The notes beneath the pieces were generated by a model. It worked only from the letters and a program-made list of their open reading frames with translations. It did no database searches and was not told the origin of the DNA. From contig VXTP01000029.1 of the NCBI GenBank assembly GCA_009837395.1, positions 1 through 64,000 on the forward strand: a stretch of DNA of 64,000 bases, in the 5' to 3' direction. Position numbers and translations under genes: made by a program. This DNA is from Gemmatimonadota bacterium (GTDB lineage Bacteria > JAAXHH01). Shown piece by piece: positions 17,679-26,663 of the stretch (positions are counted from its first letter, which is position 1; the number at the start of each line of letters is the position of its first letter).

Positions 17679-18458
17679 TTACGTGCTGTGTGAGGAGACC
17701 TGTTCACCGGTCCGGCCGAAACGGCGCTCTCTCGACTGGTAATCCCTGATGGCCCCGATGAAGTGGCTCCGTGAGAAATCGGGCCAGAGGACCGGAGAAA
17801 CCAGGAGTTCGGTATAGGCCAACTGGTAGAGCAGGAAGTTGCTGATCCGCATCTCCCCGCTGGTCCGGATCAACAGGTCCGGGTCGGGCAGGTGCTCCGT
17901 GTACAGGTAGGACGCGAAAAGCGACTCGTCGATGGCCTCCGGATCCAGCCGGCCGGCCTGGACGTCCAGGGCGATGCATTGCGCGGCTTCGACGATCTCC
18001 TGCCTGCCGCCGTAATTCAGGGCGAAGTTCAACAGAAGACGATCGTTGCCCGCCGTCTGCTCGGTGATCTGCTTGATGACCTGCCGGTTGGATTCCGGCA
18101 ACTCGTCCCATCTGCCCAGGAAGGAGACCCGGATCCCGTGCGCGCTGGCTTCTTCGACGGCGCCGCGGAGCGATTCGACGATCAACTGCATGATGGCGGC
18201 GACTTCACGCCTGGGACGATTCCAGTTCTCGGTGGAGAACCCGAAGAAGGTGAGGATCCCCACGCCGAACTCCCCGGCGCACCGGATCATCTCGCGAACG
18301 GACTCCACCCCCGCGGAGTGACCCTGGTCCCGCGCGAGCCCCTGCTTCTTCGCCCACCTGCCGTTGCCGTCCATGATGAACGCGATGTGGCGGGGCATGC
18401 GCTCCGGATCCAGTCCTTCTTCCGAGACCGCCCGGTCTTGCTCTGCGTATCGACCCAC
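17679..18458 (-). CDS. uppS: Isoprenyl transferase (undecaprenyl diphosphate synthase)
   Basis: 259 residues. Extends farnesyl diphosphate with IPP to the lipid carrier for peptidoglycan and polysaccharide synthesis. HIAFIMDGNGRWAKK supplies the catalytic Asp and diphosphate-binding residues; FFGFSTENWNRP and the C-terminal RTSGEMRISNFLLYQLAY are diagnostic. The order frr-uppS-cdsA-dxr-rseP is conserved across many phyla. Confidence 0.95.
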   Translation of the reverse strand: MGRYAEQDRAVSEEGLDPERMPRHIAFIMDGNGRWAKKQGLARDQGHSAGVESVREMIRCAGEFGVGILTFFGFSTENWNRPRREVAAIMQLIVESLRGAVEEASAHGIRVSFLGRWDELPESNRQVIKQITEQTAGNDRLLLNFALNYGGRQEIVEAAQCIALDVQAGRLDPEAIDESLFASYLYTEHLPDPDLLIRTSGEMRISNFLLYQLAYTELLVSPVLWPDFSRSHFIGAIRDYQSRERRFGRTGEQVSSHST

Positions 18459-18510
18459 GTCACCCCCGTAAGGCCGCCGCCGGGTATGGACCCGGATAGC
18501 CGGTATCCGC

Positions 18511-19071
18511 CTAGATCTCCAGGATTTCCTGTTCTTTAACCGATATGGCGCTGTCGATGGAGGAGGTATGCTGGTCGGTGAGATCCTGGATGGTCTTCTG
18601 GTGCCGCTTGCTTTCGTCTTCCGACAACCGGTGGGCCTTTTCTTCGGCCTTGATGCGCTCGTTCATTTCCCGGCGCACGTTCCGGATACCGATCTTTCCG
18701 TCCTCGCCCAGTTTCTTGATTACTTTTACGTATTCGAGCCTTCGCTCTTCGGTGAGCGCCGGTACCGGCAGGTGGATGACGTTGCCGTCGGAATTCGGCA
18801 TGAGTCCCAGGTCGGAGGTCTGGATGGCCCGGAGGATTTCGGGGACCATCTGCTTGTCCCACGGCTGGATCGAGATCGTGCGGGCGTCCGGCGTATTGAT
18901 GGTGGCGACCTGGTTGATGGGGGTCATGGTCCCGTAGGCTTCCACCTGGATGTTGTCCAGCAGGGCCGGATTGGCCCGGCCGGCCCGGACGCCGGCGAGT
19001 TCCATGCGCAGCACCTCGACGGACTGATCCATCTTTCGGCTGGTTTCCTTGATGATCTCTTTCGCTTCCAC
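18511..19071 (-). CDS. frr: Ribosome recycling factor
   Basis: 186 residues from GTG 19071, matching the usual 185. Splits the post-termination ribosome with EF-G. Family features: SVEVLRMELAGVRAGRANPALLD near the N-terminus and the C-terminal three-helix arm. GTG was chosen because AGAGAGG lies 6 bases upstream; ATG at 19089 would add six residues, and earlier starts are far too long. pyrH, which normally separates tsf and frr, is absent: only 61 bp lie between them. Confidence 0.95.
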   Translation of the reverse strand: MEAKEIIKETSRKMDQSVEVLRMELAGVRAGRANPALLDNIQVEAYGTMTPINQVATINTPDARTISIQPWDKQMVPEILRAIQTSDLGLMPNSDGNVIHLPVPALTEERRLEYVKVIKKLGEDGKIGIRNVRREMNERIKAEEKAHRLSEDESKRHQKTIQDLTDQHTSSIDSAISVKEQEILEI

Positions 19072-19132
19072 GATACACCTCTCTGTCATCGGAAAACCGG
19101 TTACGTTCCTGCCGGCAAGGGTGTTCGGCGGG

Positions 19133-19729
19133 TTATTCTCCGCCCAGTTCGTACCGGACAAACCGTCTGACCAGGATGTTCTCGCCCAGCGTGGCCACCG
19201 CCTCCGTGATCAGGTCCCGCACCGTCTTGTCGGTGTCCCGTATGAACGGTTGTTCCAGGAGACAGCTCTCCTGGTTGAATTTCTCGATCTTTCCCTGTAC
19301 GATCCGGTCGATGATATGATCGGGCTTGCCCTCGTTCCGCGCCTGGTTCCGGTAGATCTCCCGTTCCTGTTCCAGGACGGCTTCTTCGATCTGGTCCCGG
19401 TCCACGGCGAGAGGGCGGGTGGCCGCCACCTGCATGGCGATATCGCGGGCCAGGGTCTGGAAGGACTCGTTCCGCGCGACGAAATCGGTCTCGCAATTGA
19501 TCTCGACCATGGTGGCGATACGGCTGCCGGGATGGATATAGGTATGGATAATGCCTTCTTTCGCCTCCCGGGCGCTCTTCTTGGACGCCGCCATGATGCC
19601 TTTCTCGCGCAGGAGCGTGACCGCCTTTTCGATACTGCCTTCGGACTCTTCGAGAGCCCGCTTGCAGTCCATCATGCCGGCGCCGGTCTGGCTTCTCAAC
19701 GTCTTTACGTCACTGGCTGATATAGTCAT
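19133..19729 (-). CDS. tsf: Elongation factor Ts
   Basis: 198 residues, the short form of EF-Ts (as in Thermus) rather than the 280-residue enterobacterial type. Nucleotide exchange factor for EF-Tu. The N-terminal UBA-like domain and the TDFVARNESF motif (NCETDFVARN) are clear. It follows rpsB as in most bacteria. Confidence 0.95.
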   Translation of the reverse strand: MTISASDVKTLRSQTGAGMMDCKRALEESEGSIEKAVTLLREKGIMAASKKSAREAKEGIIHTYIHPGSRIATMVEINCETDFVARNESFQTLARDIAMQVAATRPLAVDRDQIEEAVLEQEREIYRNQARNEGKPDHIIDRIVQGKIEKFNQESCLLEQPFIRDTDKTVRDLITEAVATLGENILVRRFVRYELGGE

Positions 19730-19817
19730 GAAATCGTATGAAGTCTAGCGGTCATGATTGGATACGAACGGATCCGATCATCCGCTACGGCCGCCTTTCC
19801 CCGGCCATGTATCCGCT

Positions 19818-20561
19818 TCAGGCCTGCCGCTCTTCGACCTCTTCGACCGGTGCCTCGTCCCCTGGCACGGCCCGTCCGGAATTGCGAAGCCCTTCCTCCG
19901 CGGCGCTCGCGACGACTTCCGTGATGAGTCCGATGGACCGTAGGGCGTCGTCGTTCCCGGGTATGGGAAAATCGATCAGGTCGGGGTCGCAGTTCGTATC
20001 CAGGATGCTGACGATGGGGATCTCCAGGGTGTTCGCCTCCGCGACGGCGATCCGTTCCTTGCGGGCGTCCACCACGAAAATGACGCCGGGCAGGTCGCGC
20101 ATTTCACGAATGCCGCCCAGTACCTTCTGCAGGCGCTCCCGCTCCTTCTCCAGGCTGGCGGCCTCTTTTTTCGTGAGCGCATCCATGGTGCCGTGCTCTT
20201 TCATCTTCTCGAGTTCTTCCAGGCGCTTGACGCTGGTCTGGATGGTCTGGAAGTTCGTCAACATCCCACCGAGCCAGCGTTCCGCGACGTAGAACATGCC
20301 GCACCGTTGCGCCATTTCGATGATGACGGGCCTGGCCTGCTTCTTCGTGCCCACGAAGAGGACGGACTGCCCGTTTTCGACGGCCTTGCGCACGGCGTCA
20401 TACGCGATCTCGATCTGGCTGAGCGTCTTCTTCAGGTCGATGATGTAGATGTTGTTGCGCTCGGCGAAAATGAATTCCTTCATCTTCGGGTTCCAGCGTC
20501 GGGTCTGGTGACCGAAGTGAACGCCCGCATCCAGCAGGTCCTGTATGGTCGGAATCCCCAT
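19818..20561 (-). CDS. rpsB: 30S ribosomal protein S2
   Basis: 247 residues. [15 protein letters not shown] near the N-terminus and [20 protein letters not shown] plus [12 protein letters not shown] near the C-terminus are diagnostic of S2. An acidic tail follows. Part of rplM-rpsI-rpsB-tsf-frr. Confidence 0.96.
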   Translation of the reverse strand: MGIPTIQDLLDAGVHFGHQTRRWNPKMKEFIFAERNNIYIIDLKKTLSQIEIAYDAVRKAVENGQSVLFVGTKKQARPVIIEMAQRCGMFYVAERWLGGMLTNFQTIQTSVKRLEELEKMKEHGTMDALTKKEAASLEKERERLQKVLGGIREMRDLPGVIFVVDARKERIAVAEANTLEIPIVSILDTNCDPDLIDFPIPGNDDALRSIGLITEVVASAAEEGLRNSGRAVPGDEAPVEEVEERQA

Positions 20562-20613
20562 AGGCGGTACTGATCTCCTTGTCTGGCAGGCGGTCAGGCC
20601 TGCGTCCGGTGAA

Positions 20614-21018
20614 TTAACGCTTAGAGAACTGGAACCGCTTGCGTGCGCCGGCCAGTCCGTATTTCTTGCGTTCCTTGATGCGTGAATCCCGCGTCAGCAT
20701 GCCCGCTTCGCGCAACGGCGCGTGCAGGCTTTCGTCCATGTCCTTCAGCGCCCGCGCGATGCCGAGTCTCAACGCCCCGGCCTGGCCGGTCTTGCCGCCG
20801 CCGAAGGTCCGTGCGAACACGACGACCTGGTCGTTCATTTCGGTAAGCACCAGGGGTTCCTCGATCGCGGCGACGAGACCGGGCCGATCGAAGTAGTCGA
20901 TCAGCGGCTTGTCGTTGACCTTGTGGCTGGCGCCATCCTTCTTCGCGCGCAGCCAGACCTTGGCGATCGCGCGTTTCCTTCTGCCCACTGCATGGTGTCC
21001 ATGGGTATCCGAATTCAT
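20614..21018 (-). CDS. rpsI: 30S ribosomal protein S9
   Basis: 134 residues ending in [14 protein letters not shown], the basic tail that contacts P-site t[19 protein letters not shown] and [19 protein letters not shown] are typical. It starts 15 bp after the rplM stop, the near-universal L13-S9 pair. Confidence 0.96.
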   Translation of the reverse strand: MNSDTHGHHAVGRRKRAIAKVWLRAKKDGASHKVNDKPLIDYFDRPGLVAAIEEPLVLTEMNDQVVVFARTFGGGKTGQAGALRLGIARALKDMDESLHAPLREAGMLTRDSRIKERKKYGLAGARKRFQFSKR

Positions 21019-21033
21019 GCTTCTTTACGCTCC

Positions 21034-21462
21034 TTATATGTCCAGCGCGACCGGTTTCTGGGCGCTGTGGGGGTGTTCCGCGCCGGCGTACACGCGGAGT
21101 TTGCGAAAGATCTGGCGGCCGAGGGCGTTGTGCGGCAACATGCCCTTGATGGCCATGCGCAGCGCCCGGTCGGGATGGCGGGCGGCCATGCGTTCGTAGC
21201 TGATCGTCTTCAGACCGCCGGGATAGCCGCTATGGCGGTAGTAGAGCTTGTTCTGCGGTTTCTTGCCCGTCAGCACCACCTTTTCCGCGTTGATGACGAT
21301 GACGTGGTCACCGGTGTCCAGGTGCGGCGAGTAGATCGGCTTGTGCTTGCCGCGCAGGATCTTGGCCACTTCGCTGGCCAGCCTGCCCAGCACCTTGCCG
21401 TCGGCGTCCACGACGTGCCAGTCCCGCTGCAGGTCTTCCTTCTTAACCGTTGGTGTCTTCAT
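21034..21462 (-). CDS. rplM: 50S ribosomal protein L13
   Basis: 142 residues. [37 protein letters not shown] and [19 protein letters not shown] are L13 signatures. ATG 21462 is supported by GGAG upstream. Its leader contains an 18-bp tandem duplication (21464-21499), so two identical ribosome-binding sequences precede the start in series. Confidence 0.96.
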   Translation of the reverse strand: MKTPTVKKEDLQRDWHVVDADGKVLGRLASEVAKILRGKHKPIYSPHLDTGDHVIVINAEKVVLTGKKPQNKLYYRHSGYPGGLKTISYERMAARHPDRALRMAIKGMLPHNALGRQIFRKLRVYAGAEHPHSAQKPVALDI

Positions 21463-21463
21463 A

Positions 21464-21535
21464 GATGGTACACGCTCCTTTGATGGTACACGCTCCTTTA
21501 TCCGGTGACGGCCGGTTATCCGGTGACGGCCGGTT
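21464..21535. repeat. Two adjacent 18-bp tandem duplications between mtnA and rplM
   Basis: The unit gatggtacacgctccttt occurs at 21464-21481 and 21482-21499; the unit atccggtgacggccggtt occurs at 21500-21517 and 21518-21535. The second pair covers the mtnA stop codon (complement 21516-21518) and recreates the same end with a second TAA at 21498-21500. The first pair duplicates the rplM Shine-Dalgarno. Confidence 0.95.
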
Positions 21536-22586
21536 CCCAAGCATGGTGTGACAGCGCGGCGAGACTCTCGGCGTAGGGCGGTCTCGCCACGCCGCGTTCC
21601 GTGATGATAGCAGACACGTAACGGGCCGGGGTTACGTCGAATGCGGGATTGTACACTTCCACTTCCTCGGGGGCGGTGCGTCCGCCCGGTCCCTGGCTTA
21701 CTTCGGCGGCTTCGCGTTCTTCGATCGGGATTCCGGCGCCCGATTCGATGGACAGGTCGATCGAAGAATAAGGCGCCGCCACGTACAGGGGCACGTCGTG
21801 CGCGTCGGCCAGCACGGCCACGCCGTAGGTACCGATCTTGTTGGCGACGTCGCCGTTGGCGGCCACACGGTCCGCGCCAACGATCACGCAGTCGATCCGG
21901 CCTTCTTTCATGACCTGGGCAGCCATGTTGTCGCATATGAGCGTCACGCCTATGCCTGCCCGGGTCAGCTCCCAGGAAGTCAGCCTGGCGCCCTGGAGCA
22001 CGGGTCTCGTCTCATCGGCGAATACGTGGACCCGCTTGCCTTCGCTGTGCGCCTGGTATACCACGGCGAGGGCCGTGCCCGCGCCGGCCGTGGCGAGCGC
22101 GCCGGCGTTACAGTGCGTGAGCACCGTCTGTCCGGTGCGGAGCAGCGCGGCGCCGTGCTCACCGATCAGGCGGCACGTGTGCTCGTCCTCCGACTGTATG
22201 GCCTGGGCTTCGCTGAGCAAGGCGCGCTTGATGTCCTCCACGGGTGCATTCCGATGTTCCCGGACGGTCCGGCGCATCCGCTCCAGCGCCCAGAACAGGT
22301 TGACCGCCGTGGGTCGGGTGGCCGCCAGCAGTTCCGCGGCTTCGTCGACTTCCCGGCTGAAGGCGGCGAAGTCGGCCGCGCGGCTGTGCTGGACCCCGAC
22401 GACGACCCCATAGGCCGCGGCGACGCCGATGGCCGGCGCACCGCGTACTCTCAGCCGCCGGATGGCTTCCGCCACGGAGGCGATGTCCCGGCATTTGGTG
22501 TAGACCACTTCGCCGGGCAGGCGCGTCTGGTCCAGCAATACCAGCACGTCTTCGTCGCGCTCCCACCGGATGGTCTTGAAACTCAT
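21516..22586 (-). CDS. mtnA: S-methyl-5-thioribose-1-phosphate isomerase
   Basis: 356 residues, methionine salvage: converts MTR-1-P to MTRu-1-P. The catalytic Cys is in [13 protein letters not shown] and the catalytic Asp in [20 protein letters not shown], both intact. [15 protein letters not shown] is the N-terminal phosphate-site segment. These residues separate it from the related regulatory eIF2B subunits. It lies 34 bp downstream of a PfkB-type sugar kinase. No other salvage genes are seen. Confidence 0.93.
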   Translation of the reverse strand: MSFKTIRWERDEDVLVLLDQTRLPGEVVYTKCRDIASVAEAIRRLRVRGAPAIGVAAAYGVVVGVQHSRAADFAAFSREVDEAAELLAATRPTAVNLFWALERMRRTVREHRNAPVEDIKRALLSEAQAIQSEDEHTCRLIGEHGAALLRTGQTVLTHCNAGALATAGAGTALAVVYQAHSEGKRVHVFADETRPVLQGARLTSWELTRAGIGVTLICDNMAAQVMKEGRIDCVIVGADRVAANGDVANKIGTYGVAVLADAHDVPLYVAAPYSSIDLSIESGAGIPIEEREAAEVSQGPGGRTAPEEVEVYNPAFDVTPARYVSAIITERGVARPPYAESLAALSHHAWEPAVTG

Positions 22587-22620
22587 GATTGCCGAACCTT
22601 TTCTTTCTGCTTGACGCCGG

Positions 22621-23538
22621 TCAGGGCGTAATCATCTCCATGAACCGATCGTGGCGGTCCGTAATCTCGTCCTGGGTAAGCGATTCGAGCCGCCGGACGC
22701 TGAAATCCTCCACGTTGAACGAGGCCATGACGCTGCCGTGCACCATGGCGCGTTTCAAGGCGCCTACGCCCATTTCGCCCGACCGGGCGAGATAACCCAT
22801 GAATCCGCCCGCGAAAGTATCCCCCGCGCCCGTCGGATCCACCACGTCGGCCACGGGGAATGAAGGGATGCCGAACCAGGCGTCTCGGGTACAGAGCGTC
22901 GCGCCGTGCGCGCCTCTCTTGACCACTACCGCCCGCGGGCCGAGCTCCAGGATGCGTTCCGCCGCCCGCACGAGGTTGTGGTCTTCCACCAGTTGCAGGG
23001 CCTCGCTGTCGTTGATGATCAGCACGTCCACTCCGCTGAGCGTCGACAGCAGGGACGTCCGTTGCCCCTCGATCCAGAAGTCCATGGTGTCGCAGGCGAC
23101 GACGCCGGGACGGTCCGATTGGTCCGTACGGCACGCCTGGGTCAGCACGTCGCGCTGAACGTCCGGATCGAGATTCGCCAGGAACACGTGATCGTGCGCG
23201 CGGTGACGGTCCGCCAGCACGGGCTTGAATCCGGAGAACACGTTCAACTGCGTGTCGATCGTGCGACGGTCGTTCATGTTGGCGGCGTATTCGCCCGCCC
23301 AGCGGAAGGTCTTTCCTTCCTTCACCTCCAGGCCCGATACGTCGACCTGTCTCTCCCGCAGGAAATCCAGGGACGCCATGGGAAAATCGTTCCCCACGAC
23401 GGCGATGACGTCTACCGGCGCGTAGAAACTGGCGGCGGCCGAAAAATAGGTCGCCGATCCCCCGATCGCGTCGCTTGCCTCTCCTTCCGGCGTCTTCACC
23501 GAATCAAAAGCCACCGTTCCGACGACGAGAATGCCCAA
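22621..23538 (-). CDS. PfkB-family sugar kinase
   Basis: 305 residues from TTG 23538. The ribokinase fold is shown by [17 protein letters not shown] near residue 25 and the C-terminal [18 protein letters not shown] with the catalytic Asp. The substrate cannot be read; ribokinase, adenosine kinase or a thioribose-type role beside mtnA are all possible. The start is chosen because [12 protein letters not shown] is the usual first strand and GAGG lies 7 bases upstream, inside the end of rsfS; longer frames run through rsfS. Only one base separates the rsfS stop from this start, indicating coupling. Confidence 0.85.
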   Translation of the reverse strand: MGILVVGTVAFDSVKTPEGEASDAIGGSATYFSAAASFYAPVDVIAVVGNDFPMASLDFLRERQVDVSGLEVKEGKTFRWAGEYAANMNDRRTIDTQLNVFSGFKPVLADRHRAHDHVFLANLDPDVQRDVLTQACRTDQSDRPGVVACDTMDFWIEGQRTSLLSTLSGVDVLIINDSEALQLVEDHNLVRAAERILELGPRAVVVKRGAHGATLCTRDAWFGIPSFPVADVVDPTGAGDTFAGGFMGYLARSGEMGVGALKRAMVHGSVMASFNVEDFSVRRLESLTQDEITDRHDRFMEMITP

Positions 23539-23539
23539 T

Positions 23540-23971
23540 CTATGCCTCGTGTTCCAGTGCGTCCACCCTGGCCCCGGGGACGCCCGCGTCGGACGTGCGG
23601 ATGATTTCACCCGTTGCCGCGTCGGTCGAAACGGCGACCCGGGGCGCGTCACCCCAGAGCCGCTCGAGTCCGTAGAATGCCCGGACTTCCGCTCTGAACA
23701 CGTGTACGACCACGTCCACGTAGTCGAGCAGCACCCACCGCCAGCTCTGTTTGCCTTCCGTGTGCCAGGGCGTTGTATCCCGCTCCTTGAGATCCGACGC
23801 CACCTGCTCGACGACCGCCTTGATCTGCGGTTCGGAACCCGCAGTCCCGATGACGAAGTAGTCCGTGATGGACGAGAGCCCCCTGAGGTCGATGATCATC
23901 ACGTCCGCCGCATTCTTGGCCAGCATGGAAAGGGTCGCCTGCTCCGCGATTTCCTGCGATGCCAACGTCAC
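23540..23971 (-). CDS. rsfS: Ribosomal silencing factor RsfS
   Basis: 143 residues (DUF143 family). Binds L14 and blocks subunit joining under starvation. The N-terminal MLAKNAADVMIIDLRGLS and ITDYFVIGTAGSEPQIKAV are diagnostic, as is the central YVDVVVHVF. It follows the LytR_C protein by 2 bp and is immediately followed by the PfkB kinase. The C-terminal 25 residues are extra relative to many homologues. Confidence 0.93.
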   Translation of the reverse strand: MTLASQEIAEQATLSMLAKNAADVMIIDLRGLSSITDYFVIGTAGSEPQIKAVVEQVASDLKERDTTPWHTEGKQSWRWVLLDYVDVVVHVFRAEVRAFYGLERLWGDAPRVAVSTDAATGEIIRTSDAGVPGARVDALEHEA

Positions 23972-23973
23972 GA

Positions 23974-24495
23974 TCAGTCGTTCTCCACGGAAAAGAGCAG
24001 TTCGCTGTAGTCCTTGCCGATCACCACCGTTACGTCCACCAGGCGGTCATCGTTCTGCTGGAGCAGGACGTATTGCGTGCCCAGCGCGTTTCCGACCGCA
24101 CGGGCGGCCTCGGACGGCCCATCCGTTCCCCGGCGGTCCAGCACGACCGTTTCCCGGTACTCGAAGTGGTCGGCGTTGTCGATATTGACCACGTCGAATC
24201 CTCGTTCTCTGAGAAACCGCATGGCCTGTTGTCCGATTCCCCGTTCACCGCATCCGTTCAGGACCTCCACCTGGATTTGGAAGGCCGAGGGGTCGACGAC
24301 CGTCTCGACGGACCGTTCGGCGGACGTCGAGAATGCGGACGAGGTCGCCACCGAATAGATCAGGTATGCGTTCAGCCCGACCAGGATGATGATCACGCCT
24401 TCAAGCACCCGAACGCGCCAGCGGCCGCCTGTCCCCCGTCCTTCCTGAACGGCTTCCGGCCGGTTCGCGGAGGGTTGGATGACCTGTCTCGTCAT
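23974..24495 (-). CDS. Membrane-anchored LytR C-terminal domain protein
   Basis: 173 residues. A single membrane helix at about 27-48 (VLEGVIIILVGLNAYLIYSV) is followed by an extracytoplasmic LytR_C-type domain (QIQVEVLNGCGERGIGQQ, RFLRERGFDVV, VVIGKDY). Such proteins, encoded just before rsfS in many bacteria, are thought to act at the cell wall, but their activity is not established. ATG 24495 is preferred; 24516 is an alternative. It is the first gene after the strong promoter at 24760-24789. Confidence 0.8.
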   Translation of the reverse strand: MTRQVIQPSANRPEAVQEGRGTGGRWRVRVLEGVIIILVGLNAYLIYSVATSSAFSTSAERSVETVVDPSAFQIQVEVLNGCGERGIGQQAMRFLRERGFDVVNIDNADHFEYRETVVLDRRGTDGPSEAARAVGNALGTQYVLLQQNDDRLVDVTVVIGKDYSELLFSVEND

Positions 24496-24759
24496 GGCGG
24501 ATCCCACGCGGAACACGTCCTAAAGGTACGGCCTGCAACGGGACCGTGCGACCATCGATATCTGCTTGTCAGAGATAACCGGAGAGCTAACTAGGGGAAT
24601 ACACCAGGAAGGGAAACATAGGCAGGGTACCAACAGTGCTTCATCGACCAGTTCCTTTCACCATGCGATCCCCCTTTGTACCCCGGTCTCGACACAGTTC
24701 CGCCGTCAAATCGAACGCTGGTTCGACAGGCGGAATCCGATTCGCTTTCCAGACCACTA

Positions 24760-24789
24760 TATATACAGAGTTGGAGGGTGCGGTGTCAA
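24760..24789 (-). promoter_or_regulatory. Strong sigma-70-type promoter ahead of the lytR_C-rsfS-mtnA-rplM cluster
   Basis: Perfect TTGACA (complement 24784-24789), an 18-bp spacer and TATATA (24760-24765). It lies 7 bp after the stop of the upstream nucleotidyltransferase gene. The remaining 264 bp to the LytR_C start hold nothing else recognisable. Confidence 0.75.
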
Positions 24790-24796
24790 CTGTTTT

Positions 24797-25612
24797 TTAG
24801 CTGTCGTGAGGCCGCGCACGGTCCCGTTCCTGCAGCCATGATTCGGCCGCCGACAGCTGCTCCGGGGTGTTGATCCCCATGGATTCTTCCGGCACGCCGG
24901 CCGGTGCGTCTGCGATGCGTCGGCCCTCCCTCCGGAGGATCCCGATCGTGTCCGTCAGGTAGTATTCGGCCTGCCGGTTCTCCGGGGTCAGCCGGTCCAG
25001 GGCCCGCAGCAGCAGGACCGGATCGAAACAATAGGTGCTGGTGTTGATCTCCTTGAGCGCCCGCTGTTCCTCGGTGGCGTCCTTCTCCTCTACGATCCGG
25101 TCGATACGGCCAGCGTCGTCGCGCAGGATGCGTCCCAGGCCCGTGGGATCGGCGACGTGGGCGGTGAGTACGGAGGCCGCGGCGCCGTCCCGTCGGTGCA
25201 CTTCGATCAACGACGCCAGGGTGGAAGGACGGATCAGGGGCGTGTCGCCGGCGAGGACGAGGACGACCCCGCTTTCGCCGGCCAGCAGCGGTCCGGCCTG
25301 GCGCACCGCGTGGCCGGTGCCCAATTGCTCCTCCTGCACGGCGAATTCCACGGCCAGCCTTGTCGGCCCGGTCGGCCCGGTCGGCTCGGGCAGTTCGGGC
25401 AGTTCGGCCAGTTCCCACCGCACCGCGCCGGCCTGGTGGCCGACGATGACGATGATCCGCCGCGGCCGGAGCGCCCGCGCCGTGTCCAGCACGTAGTGAA
25501 TCATCGGCCGGCCGTTTATCCGGTGCAGCACCTTCGCCAGATCGGAATGCATCCTGGTGCCTTTTCCCGCGGCCAGGACCAGCGTAATCAGATCGCCGTT
25601 GGCTTCTTTCAT
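24797..25612 (-). CDS. GlmU-type nucleotidyltransferase, stand-alone N-terminal domain
   Basis: 271 residues. LVLAAGKGTRMHSDLAKVLH is the pyrophosphorylase signature, and GTGHAV, VLAGDTPLI and the C-terminal MGINTPEQL match the UDP-GlcNAc pyrophosphorylase half of GlmU. The left-handed beta-helix acetyltransferase half is missing: bacterial GlmU is about 450 residues. It may make UDP-GlcNAc or another UDP-sugar. A non-conserved insert, ELAELPELPEPTGPTGPT (residues 67-84, DNA about 25360-25415), comes from short tandem repeats. It lies 11 bp downstream of folK. Confidence 0.85.
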   Translation of the reverse strand: MKEANGDLITLVLAAGKGTRMHSDLAKVLHRINGRPMIHYVLDTARALRPRRIIVIVGHQAGAVRWELAELPELPEPTGPTGPTRLAVEFAVQEEQLGTGHAVRQAGPLLAGESGVVLVLAGDTPLIRPSTLASLIEVHRRDGAAASVLTAHVADPTGLGRILRDDAGRIDRIVEEKDATEEQRALKEINTSTYCFDPVLLLRALDRLTPENRQAEYYLTDTIGILRREGRRIADAPAGVPEESMGINTPEQLSAAESWLQERDRARPHDS

Positions 25613-25623
25613 CGGGGCTCCGG

Positions 25624-26118
25624 TTACGGCTCGGCGAGAAAGCGGACGAGATGGTCCACGGGTTTCAGGTCATCCAGCAGGTCGGACACGGTCCGCCCGT
25701 GCACCGGGTGGACCCGGTCCGGCTGGATCTCCGCCAGGGGAACGAGCACGAAGGCCCGTTGCGCCATGGCGGGATGGGGAATGTCGAGACCCGGCCGTCT
25801 GAGTGCCAGGTCGTCGTAAAGCAACAGGTCGAGATCGATTTCGCGTGGTCCTTTTTCCCACGTCACGGAACGTCCCATGCGCGTTTCGACGTCCTTGAGC
25901 GTTTCGAGGAGTCCTTCGGGCGCAAGCGTGGTGTCCAGAAGGGCCGCGCCGTTGACGAAGTCGGGCTGGCCGGCGTGACCTACCGGCTGCGTCTCGTACC
26001 ATGACGAGCGCCTGACGATCCGGATCGCCTCCCGCCCGGCCAGTTCGCATAGCGCCTGCCGGCATCTCGCGACGCGATCCCCGATGTTGCTGCCCAGTCC
26101 CAGCGCGACAGACGCCAT
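25624..26118 (-). CDS. folK: 2-amino-4-hydroxy-6-hydroxymethyldihydropteridine pyrophosphokinase
   Basis: 164 residues. Transfers pyrophosphate from ATP to the pterin in folate synthesis. ALGLGSNIGDR, the GPREIDLDLLLYDD active-site segment and IPHPAMAQRAFVLVPL are canonical. ATG 26118 is set by AAGGAG 7 bases upstream. It follows folB (dihydroneopterin aldolase), the previous pathway step, across a 150-bp spacer packed with 9-bp repeats. Confidence 0.93.
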   Translation of the reverse strand: MASVALGLGSNIGDRVARCRQALCELAGREAIRIVRRSSWYETQPVGHAGQPDFVNGAALLDTTLAPEGLLETLKDVETRMGRSVTWEKGPREIDLDLLLYDDLALRRPGLDIPHPAMAQRAFVLVPLAEIQPDRVHPVHGRTVSDLLDDLKPVDHLVRFLAEP

Positions 26119-26130
26119 TTCGCTCCTTGC

Positions 26131-26262
26131 GGTCCGCATAGTCCGCTTGGTCCGCTTGGTCCGCCTGGTCCGCTTGGTCCGCCTGGTCCGATTAGTTCGG
26201 TCCGGTACATCGCGATCCGGTACGCCGCGGTCCGGTCCGTCCGGTCCGGCAGGTCACGGACC
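26131..26262. repeat. 9-bp minisatellite filling the folB-folK spacer
   Basis: Seven consecutive 9-mers of the form ggtccgcNN run from 26131 to 26193, followed by a less regular ggtccggtac-like array to 26262. The array occupies nearly the whole spacer between the two folate genes. Confidence 0.9.
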
Positions 26263-26268
26263 GGAACG

Positions 26269-26643
26269 TCACGCCTCCCTGCTACGATGCACGGTGACCC
26301 CGGGGGTTCCCGAATGCGGCAATTCCGCGGCCACACCGGGCTTCCACAGTCTGACCACGACCTGGTCCACAGGAGGGTAGGCGGAAAGCAGCTCGTCCGC
26401 CACCCGGCCGGCGACCGCCTCCAGCAGACGGCACGGCTCGCCACCGAGGACGCGTCCCACGCGCCGGCAGACGTCCGCGTAATCCACGGTATCGGACAAT
26501 CGGTCCGTCCGGGACGCCTCCGACAGGTCCAGACGCAGTGCGACGTGGGCTTCGAAGACCTGTCCCCGCGTCCGTTCCCGGGCCGTCACGCCATGATGGC
26601 CGAATGTGCGGATACCCCGCACGCTGATCCAGTCTCCGGACAT
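26269..26643 (-). CDS. folB: Dihydroneopterin aldolase
   Basis: 124 residues. Splits dihydroneopterin to the hydroxymethyl-pterin used by FolK. IRTFGHHGVTARERTRGQVF (substrate-binding N-terminus), DTVDYADVCRRV and the LLEAVAGRVADELL helix are typical. It starts 20 bp after the aminotransferase-like gene's stop and precedes folK. Confidence 0.92.
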   Translation of the reverse strand: MSGDWISVRGIRTFGHHGVTARERTRGQVFEAHVALRLDLSEASRTDRLSDTVDYADVCRRVGRVLGGEPCRLLEAVAGRVADELLSAYPPVDQVVVRLWKPGVAAELPHSGTPGVTVHRSREA

Positions 26644-26663
26644 GGGGCGGATCCGTTGGGGGT

